From positions 2,914,001 to 2,978,000 of the forward strand of contig OY969762.1 of assembly GCA_963702835.1 (NCBI GenBank): a DNA stretch of 64,000 nucleotides, read 5' to 3'. A model generated the notes under the pieces. That model had not been told where the DNA came from, did no database searches, and saw nothing but the letters and a program-made list of their open reading frames with translations. This document shows, in pieces, positions 60,098 to 64,000 of this stretch. The position numbers and the translations under genes are program-made. Positions within the stretch are counted from its first letter, which is position 1; each line of letters begins with the position of its first letter. Origin of the DNA: JAFGAV01 sp041479055 (GTDB taxonomy: Bacteria; Acidobacteriota; Aminicenantia; Aminicenantales; JAFGAV01).

Positions 60098-60204
60098 GAG
60101 TGAACCTTCCTGTTTTGAAATGAATAGGCCATTCATATATCCCAAACGTCCCGGTGAGTCAAACAGGAAAGCGTCCAGGAAAGCCTCCGGCGTGATTAAG
60201 CCCA

Positions 60205-61084
60205 GTCAAGATGTCCCTTTAACTGCCCAGCTAAAATGTCCCCATGGGGAGAGGGGCTGGTGTTGTGTCGAGATAAAGTTGGGAGATATGGCGAACCCGG
60301 GGATCTTGGCCTCGTTGGTGTAGGCGGCAAGTCCTAATGGGTTCTCGAAGGGGTGTAGGCGCGTGGCGAGCGATGCAGACGTGTTGTGCCACACAGTCCA
60401 CTTGCCATCCAGATGCTGACGAACCAGAACTCGGCCTCGGGCATAGCTTCGGCGATCCGGGCGGGGCGGGATATCGATGATTAACCCTCCCAAGCGGACG
60501 GCATTATCGTTGCCGACCGTGGCGTCATAAGCGAACGAGACCAGACGATAGCGTTCGACCGGGCTGATCTTGCGGAAGGCCGATCCCGGCTGCTCCGGGC
60601 TCCTGGCGAAGCGGGAGTTGAACCGCGGCAGGGAAGGTTTGCTCTAACCAGGCATTGGCCGTGGCGATATCCCTGATGCCGTCGAGGGCCATCTCAGCCG
60701 GTACTGGAGGGTTCTGCCCTGTCGTTCGATCCGTCCTTTGGCCTGGGCGGAGTAGGCCGGGATGCCCGCGACGCTCAACTCCTGAAGGACCCGGCCGACA
60801 TGCGTGAGGAATCGGATCCCCGCCAGTTCTTCTTCATGGCAATGATGAGCCATCCCTTTCGGCCCTTGCCGACGATAGCGGGCCAGGAGCCGCTTGGCCT
60901 GCCGGTAACAGACCTTCGGGATTACCGCCGCGGCCACAAGGGTCAAGAGCCCCCGCTTGACCTGCTCCAGGACCTGGATGCGATGTAGCTCACGCGAACT
61001 CATAACGATCGTCTCCTTTATACCCTTCCCCTCCAAGAAGGGGACATTTTCGCTTAGCAGTTAGAGGGGGCATTTTCGCTTGAC
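60205..61084 (-). mobile_element. Decayed insertion sequence (ISNCY/IS481-like)
   Basis: The ends are imperfect inverted repeats with two sub-repeats each: GTCAAG...ATGTCCC...AACTGC...AAAATGTCCCC from 60205 inward, and its counterpart ending at 61084. The transposase inside is broken and shortened (next entry). About 880 nt remain. The motif TTATTTTTAATACA follows the right end at 61093-61106. Confidence 0.65.
60206..61003 (-). pseudogene. Transposase remnant in decayed IS
   Basis: Pieces in different frames: an N-terminal helix-turn-helix part (IQVLEQVKRGLLTLVAAAVIPKVCYRQAKRLLARY), a jump to AYSAQAKGRIERQGRTLQ, which corresponds to AYSPQAKGRIERLFGTLQ around the catalytic Glu of the intact transposase at 61316, and a C-terminal piece GGLIIDIPPRPDRRSYARGR. 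Much of the DDE core is deleted, and frameshifts separate the parts. Confidence 0.7.
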
Positions 61085-61204
61085 TATCACATTTATTTTT
61101 AATACAGGACTTCCCCTAATAATCAGACTTAGATTTCTTTAAGTTCTTCTTTTGGCTTAGGTTGCATGGGAAAGCAAGTGGGAACGAGATTTTGGGGGAA
61201 CTTT

Positions 61205-61219
61205 TTATTTTTAATATCA
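61205..61219 (+). repeat. Target-site duplication, left copy
   Basis: TTATTTTTAATATCA directly before the left end of the ISNCY-like element; the identical right copy is at 62666-62680. The same 15-mer occurs again at 63500-63514, and a one-base-shorter version at 61093-61106. Confidence 0.7.
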
Positions 61220-62665
61220 TGTTGCACCAACGTGATAATTTCCGGTTTGGGCAACGTGATTATTTCCGCTTTTTAAAGGTAAAGTCCTTCTTCTCAAGGA
61301 AGGAGGAGGAACCCTGTGCGGAAGGAACTGATCACGTTGACACGTCAAGAACATGAGCGGTACTCGATAATCAAGAGGGTCTTGAAGGGGGAGATGAAGC
61401 AGGCGGAAGCGGCCGATCTTCTCAACCTCACGGATCGTCAGGTGAGGAATCTGAGAGACAAGGTGCGAGAGAAGGGAGTGCGGGGGATGGCCCATGGCAA
61501 CCGGGGGAAGGCCTCGCCGCGGAAGATGGCGGTGGAGCTTGTGGAGCGGATTCTGCAGGTCCTGCGGGAGCGGTATGAGGATTTCAAGCCTAAGCTGGCG
61601 GCGGAGAAGCTGTGGGCGAAGGAGAGGATCCGGGTCAGCGACGAGAAGCTGCGGCAGGTCATGATTGAGGGAGGGCTGTGGCGAGCGCGACGTCGGCGGG
61701 GTCCTGTCCATGTCTGGCGGGAGCGGAAGGCGCGTTACGGGGAGATGCTGCAGATGGACGGTTCTCATCATGCCTGGCTGGAGGGACGGGGACCGAAGCT
61801 GGTGTTGATGGCCTTCATCGACGACGCGACCAATCGAGCCTGGGGCCGTTTTTACGCCTACGAAGGGGTCTGGCCGGCGATGGACGTCTTGGAGGGCTAT
61901 GTTGGCCGTTTTGGGCTTCCCCAGAGCCTCTATCTCGACCGTCACAGCACCTATAAGACGACCCGCCAGGCGACCACCGAGGAGCTGCTGCGCGGCCAGG
62001 AGGCGCAGACCCAGTTCGAACGGGCGGCCGGGGAGTTGGAGATTCGGATCATCCACGCTTACTCGCCGCAGGCCAAAGGACGCATCGAGCGGCTGTTCGG
62101 AACCCTGCAGGATCGGCTGGTTAAGGAGATGCGGTTGGCCGGCGTCGCGACGCTGGAGGAGGCCAACCGCTTCCTGGACGGCTTCTGGCCGGGGTTCAAT
62201 GAGCAGTTTGCCAAGGAAGCGCGAGAGTCCGGGAACCTCCATCGTCCGCTTCCCAAGACAGTCAACCTGCGGGAGGTTTTCTGCCTGAAGGGCACGCGGA
62301 CGATCAACAACGGCTATCTCCTCCGCTGGCATGGCCGGTTGTTGGCTATTCAGAACCCGACGCTGGGGATGCGGAGACGTCCGGCCCAGATTCTGGAGCA
62401 CCCCGACGGAGGAATCGTTATCCGCTTCAACGGTCGAGACCTGCACTTTCGGGATGTCCTCCAGGAAGTCGCTCCCCCTGCTCCCTCCCGCCAACCGAAA
62501 GCAGAAAAGCCTAAAACCGGCAAGTACATTCCTCCGGCCGATCACCCCTGGCGTCGGAGCAACAAGATCCTCCATCGCCAGTGGGCCCAAGGGATCTTCT
62601 AGACCATGAGAAAAGCGGAAATATTCACTTTGCCCACAAGCGGAAATAATCACGTTGCCTTGACA
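61220..62665 (+). mobile_element. Intact ISNCY-like insertion sequence with composite ends
   Basis: 1446 nt bounded by a 15-bp direct repeat. Each end carries two tandem versions of the same sub-repeat: left CAACGTGATAATTTCCGG and CAACGTGATTATTTCCGC (about 61228-61270), and their inverses on the right (about 62613-62658). The innermost-left and outermost-right copies are perfect inverses over 21 bp (61251-61271, 62638-62658). Ends read TGT...ACA. It encodes one transposase, which is full length. Long target duplications are known for IS1202/ISTde1-like ISNCY members. Confidence 0.82.
61316..62602 (+). CDS. ISNCY-family DDE transposase
   Basis: 428 residues from a GTG start with aaggaggaggaa upstream. 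Helix-turn-helix at about 10-55 (MKQAEAADLLNLTDRQVRNL). The DDE core has LQMDGSHHAWLEG (first Asp), SLYLDRHSTYKT (second Asp) and SPQAKGRIERLFGTLQDRL (Glu). A C-terminal beta domain (RWHGRLLAIQNPTLGMRRRP) follows. It appears intact, so the element may be active. Confidence 0.9.
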   Translation: MRKELITLTRQEHERYSIIKRVLKGEMKQAEAADLLNLTDRQVRNLRDKVREKGVRGMAHGNRGKASPRKMAVELVERILQVLRERYEDFKPKLAAEKLWAKERIRVSDEKLRQVMIEGGLWRARRRRGPVHVWRERKARYGEMLQMDGSHHAWLEGRGPKLVLMAFIDDATNRAWGRFYAYEGVWPAMDVLEGYVGRFGLPQSLYLDRHSTYKTTRQATTEELLRGQEAQTQFERAAGELEIRIIHAYSPQAKGRIERLFGTLQDRLVKEMRLAGVATLEEANRFLDGFWPGFNEQFAKEARESGNLHRPLPKTVNLREVFCLKGTRTINNGYLLRWHGRLLAIQNPTLGMRRRPAQILEHPDGGIVIRFNGRDLHFRDVLQEVAPPAPSRQPKAEKPKTGKYIPPADHPWRRSNKILHRQWAQGIF

Positions 62666-62680
62666 TTATTTTTAATATCA
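62666..62680 (+). repeat. Target-site duplication, right copy
   Basis: TTATTTTTAATATCA, identical to 61205-61219, directly after the right end of the element. Confidence 0.7.
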
Positions 62681-62745
62681 TTGCCCAAAAAATTAAAATG
62701 TGATATAATAAAAACAATAGAAAAGTTCTTTAAAAGGGGGATAGC

Positions 62746-63060
62746 ATGAAAAATTCTATTAAAATTTTGGCAATTTTCATTCTTTTGGTGCTCGGAGGCC
62801 TATCGGTTTATAAAGTTGCTTATTCTACTGTTTGGGGAGGAAGTTGTGGTGAGGCACAATTTTTGTGCCGCGACTCAAGCACGTCAGGGTATTTTTGGTA
62901 TTTTGATACCATTAGTTGCAGGGAGGGATTTGATGTTTGCGTTGGTCGCAGAAATAATCCGGAGGGTTACGGCTGCACTTATCTTTGCATGCTTTGTGAG
63001 CGAACTAGAGCGGGAACTTATTGTAATGTTGTTTACTCCGGCATTTGTTGCTCGCCATAG
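62746..63060 (+). CDS. Small secreted Cys-rich protein
   Basis: 104 residues. Signal anchor at 5-25 (IKILAIFILLVLGGLSVYKV), then a mature part of about 75 residues with ten Cys (GSCGEAQFLC, SCREGFDVC, GCTYLCMLC, YCNVVYSGICCSP), rich in Tyr, Gly and Ser. An aaaggggg site precedes the ATG. The even Cys count suggests a disulfide-bonded fold. I recognise no family. AT-rich; located just after the IS and 8 nt before the next small gene. Confidence 0.65.
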   Translation: MKNSIKILAIFILLVLGGLSVYKVAYSTVWGGSCGEAQFLCRDSSTSGYFWYFDTISCREGFDVCVGRRNNPEGYGCTYLCMLCERTRAGTYCNVVYSGICCSP

Positions 63061-63068
63061 CACATAGT

Positions 63069-63413
63069 ATGAAAAAAAGCCACCTAAGTATTATTAGCGG
63101 CGCTATTATTTGGTTAGCTGCAATACTTTCTATTCTTATAGTTTCTAATTTTGCAGTTTTTAAGAAAAGCACTAATAATGGCGGTTCTTGTGCAATTTGT
63201 AATAGCATTCCTATCCATAGAGAGGCAACATCAGAAGAGGTCAAGCGACAGCAGGCGTTATCTGAAAAAAAGAGGGTTTTTCTAAGCGGACTATCCAAAG
63301 AAATAATTGGAAAATTGCAAAAGGAAAAATATTATTTGTTCTTGACTGATGATGACCATTTTATTATAAAAGACGCTAAAACAAAAGGAGTTATTTTGCA
63401 AGAAAAGAATTAA
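63069..63413 (+). CDS. Small membrane-anchored protein with CxxC
   Basis: 114 residues from the ATG giving MKKSHLSIISG. One membrane helix at about 7-31, then SCAICNSIPIHRE, a CxxC that lies just outside the membrane, a charged helix (SEEVKRQQALSEKKRVFL) and a short C-terminal domain. No family recognised. Likely co-transcribed with the Cys-rich gene; the CxxC could be redox-active or metal-binding and might help it fold. Confidence 0.6.
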   Translation: MKKSHLSIISGAIIWLAAILSILIVSNFAVFKKSTNNGGSCAICNSIPIHREATSEEVKRQQALSEKKRVFLSGLSKEIIGKLQKEKYYLFLTDDDHFIIKDAKTKGVILQEKN

Positions 63414-63472
63414 ATTTTTTATCATTGACAACAATCGGAGAATTATAGTTTATTTGTAATGCGTCGCAGCTA

Positions 63473-63507
63473 AAAAATAAATCCGCTCTTTGAGCGGATT
63501 TATTTTT
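63473..63507. terminator. Strong bidirectional terminator hairpin
   Basis: A 16-bp perfect stem with a TTT loop: core CCGCTC/GAGCGG flanked by A-rich and T-rich arms, so both strands end in a T run. It closes the two-gene unit at 62746-63413. The right arm runs into the third copy of TTATTTTTAATATCA (63500-63514). Confidence 0.85.
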
Positions 63508-63556
63508 AATATCAGGATAGCTTCCGGCGTTGACTCGAATTCGGGCAGCCCTTAAA

Positions 63557-64000
63557 ATGGCCTGCATGGACGACAGAGCGGCCCGCTCTCATGATCTCAA
63601 GGAATATGTCCTGGGCCTGGGGATCTCCTTGGTCGGCCTAGCCGATATCCGGCGGGTGCGACAGGCGTTTCTTCTCGAGATGGAGACGGCCTCCAAGTTT
63701 GACGCGGCGGTAGCCATGGGGCTGAGGCTGGCCGATGGGGTCTTGGAGGACATTGGCTCCCAGCCCACGCCTCTCTATTTTCATCATTACCGACAGGCCA
63801 ATTCTTTATTGGATAGGGCGGCTCTGCGGACCGCTTTATGGATCCAGGCCAAAGGCTTTCAGGCCCTGCCCATTGCCGCTTCCCAGATAATCGATTGGGA
63901 CAGACAGTCGGGCCATGTATCCCATAAGAAGATCGGGCTGCTGGCCGGGCTGGGCTGGACCGGCCGCAACAACCTGCTCGTTAACCCGGAGCATGGGGCC
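63557..64000 (+). CDS. Epoxyqueuosine reductase-like (QueG-like) protein, cut at right edge
   Basis: The open frame runs off the window after 148 codons. The N-terminal part (DLKEYVLGLGISLVGLADI) and the end of the visible part (SHKKIGLLAGLGWTGRNNLLVNPEHGA) match the QueG/reductive-dehalogenase-related corrinoid Fe-S family, in which QueG removes the epoxide from queuosine in tRNA. The Fe-S Cys would lie further right, so the subtype cannot be judged. Start uncertain: ATG at 63557 or 63566, or TTG at 63530. Confidence 0.75.
   Translation, partial: MACMDDRAARSHDLKEYVLGLGISLVGLADIRRVRQAFLLEMETASKFDAAVAMGLRLADGVLEDIGSQPTPLYFHHYRQANSLLDRAALRTALWIQAKGFQALPIAASQIIDWDRQSGHVSHKKIGLLAGLGWTGRNNLLVNPEHGA

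Noticed and set aside
62681..63514. Integron gene cassette
   Set aside because: Direct repeats border the unit, but no attC-type inverted core sites or integron integrase were found.

Overview
The window is a GC-rich bacterial chromosome segment with one clearly foreign AT-rich block. The organism looks like a diderm (Gram-negative-type) anaerobe or facultative anaerobe. Supporting signs are a lipopolysaccharide-core-type glycosyltransferase, a C-terminal outer-membrane beta-barrel remnant ending in Phe, two sigma/zinc-finger anti-sigma pairs, and a DsrC/Hdr-type electron-transfer locus. The overall gene style (CHAT-TPR proteins, DUF4097, GT-C glycosyltransferases, GlcD-HdrD fusions) resembles uncultured Aminicenantes/Acidobacteriota-like lineages, but no phylogenetic marker here proves this. 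The taxonomic guess is weak.

Layout. 1-6.3 kb: two decayed IS91-like copies bracket a small cargo (a secreted permuted-papain-fold protein, a TPR-PDZ protein and a PLDc_N-like membrane peptide). 6.3-7.3 kb: an ImmA-type metallopeptidase with its XRE repressor. 7.5-15.6 kb: a glycosylation locus with two paralogous GT-C membrane enzymes, a polyprenyl-phosphate GT2, a second GT2 and a GT4; a run of five hairpins lies between the first two genes. 15.5-18.7 kb: an overlapping operon of a GNAT acyltransferase, an NSAR/OSBS-type enolase-superfamily enzyme and a class V aminotransferase-fold enzyme. 18.8-24.4 kb: dsrC plus dsrM-like and dsrK-like genes, divergent from a 1027-residue FAD/Fe-S oxidoreductase with an odd Met-Pro tail. 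24.4-26.4 kb: a small membrane peptide, an inverted-repeat element, purM and a parvulin. 26.4-31.3 kb: hyuA-hyuB-MFS transporter. 31.3-37.8 kb: secreted papain-like protease, DUF362 protein, aldehyde dehydrogenase and a sodium:solute symporter. 38-50.4 kb: UshA-like nucleotidase, tRNA-Ala(CGC), NicO-type metal transporter, Mut7-C protein, methyltransferase, exported cyanophycinase-like peptidase with a YfcC transporter, an ECF sigma/anti-sigma/DUF4097 operon, MFS transporter and a YgiQ radical SAM protein.

50.4-59.5 kb is the most unusual region: an AT-rich island with two large exported CHAT-TPR (caspase-like) proteins flanking a sigma factor, a membrane anti-sigma factor with an extracytoplasmic Ig/Fn3-like domain, and a hyaluronan-synthase-like glycosyltransferase; a small secreted protein precedes the second CHAT gene. 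The arrangement suggests an envelope signalling module in which CHAT proteases could act on the anti-sigma factor. No CRISPR or cas genes are present, so this is not the type III-E TPR-CHAT system, although the logic (CHAT protease plus sigma-factor control) is reminiscent of it.

59.7-64 kb: ndk, a decayed IS, an intact ISNCY-like IS with long composite ends and a 15-bp target duplication, two small secreted/membrane genes (one Cys-rich), and the start of a QueG-like iron-sulfur protein running off the right edge.
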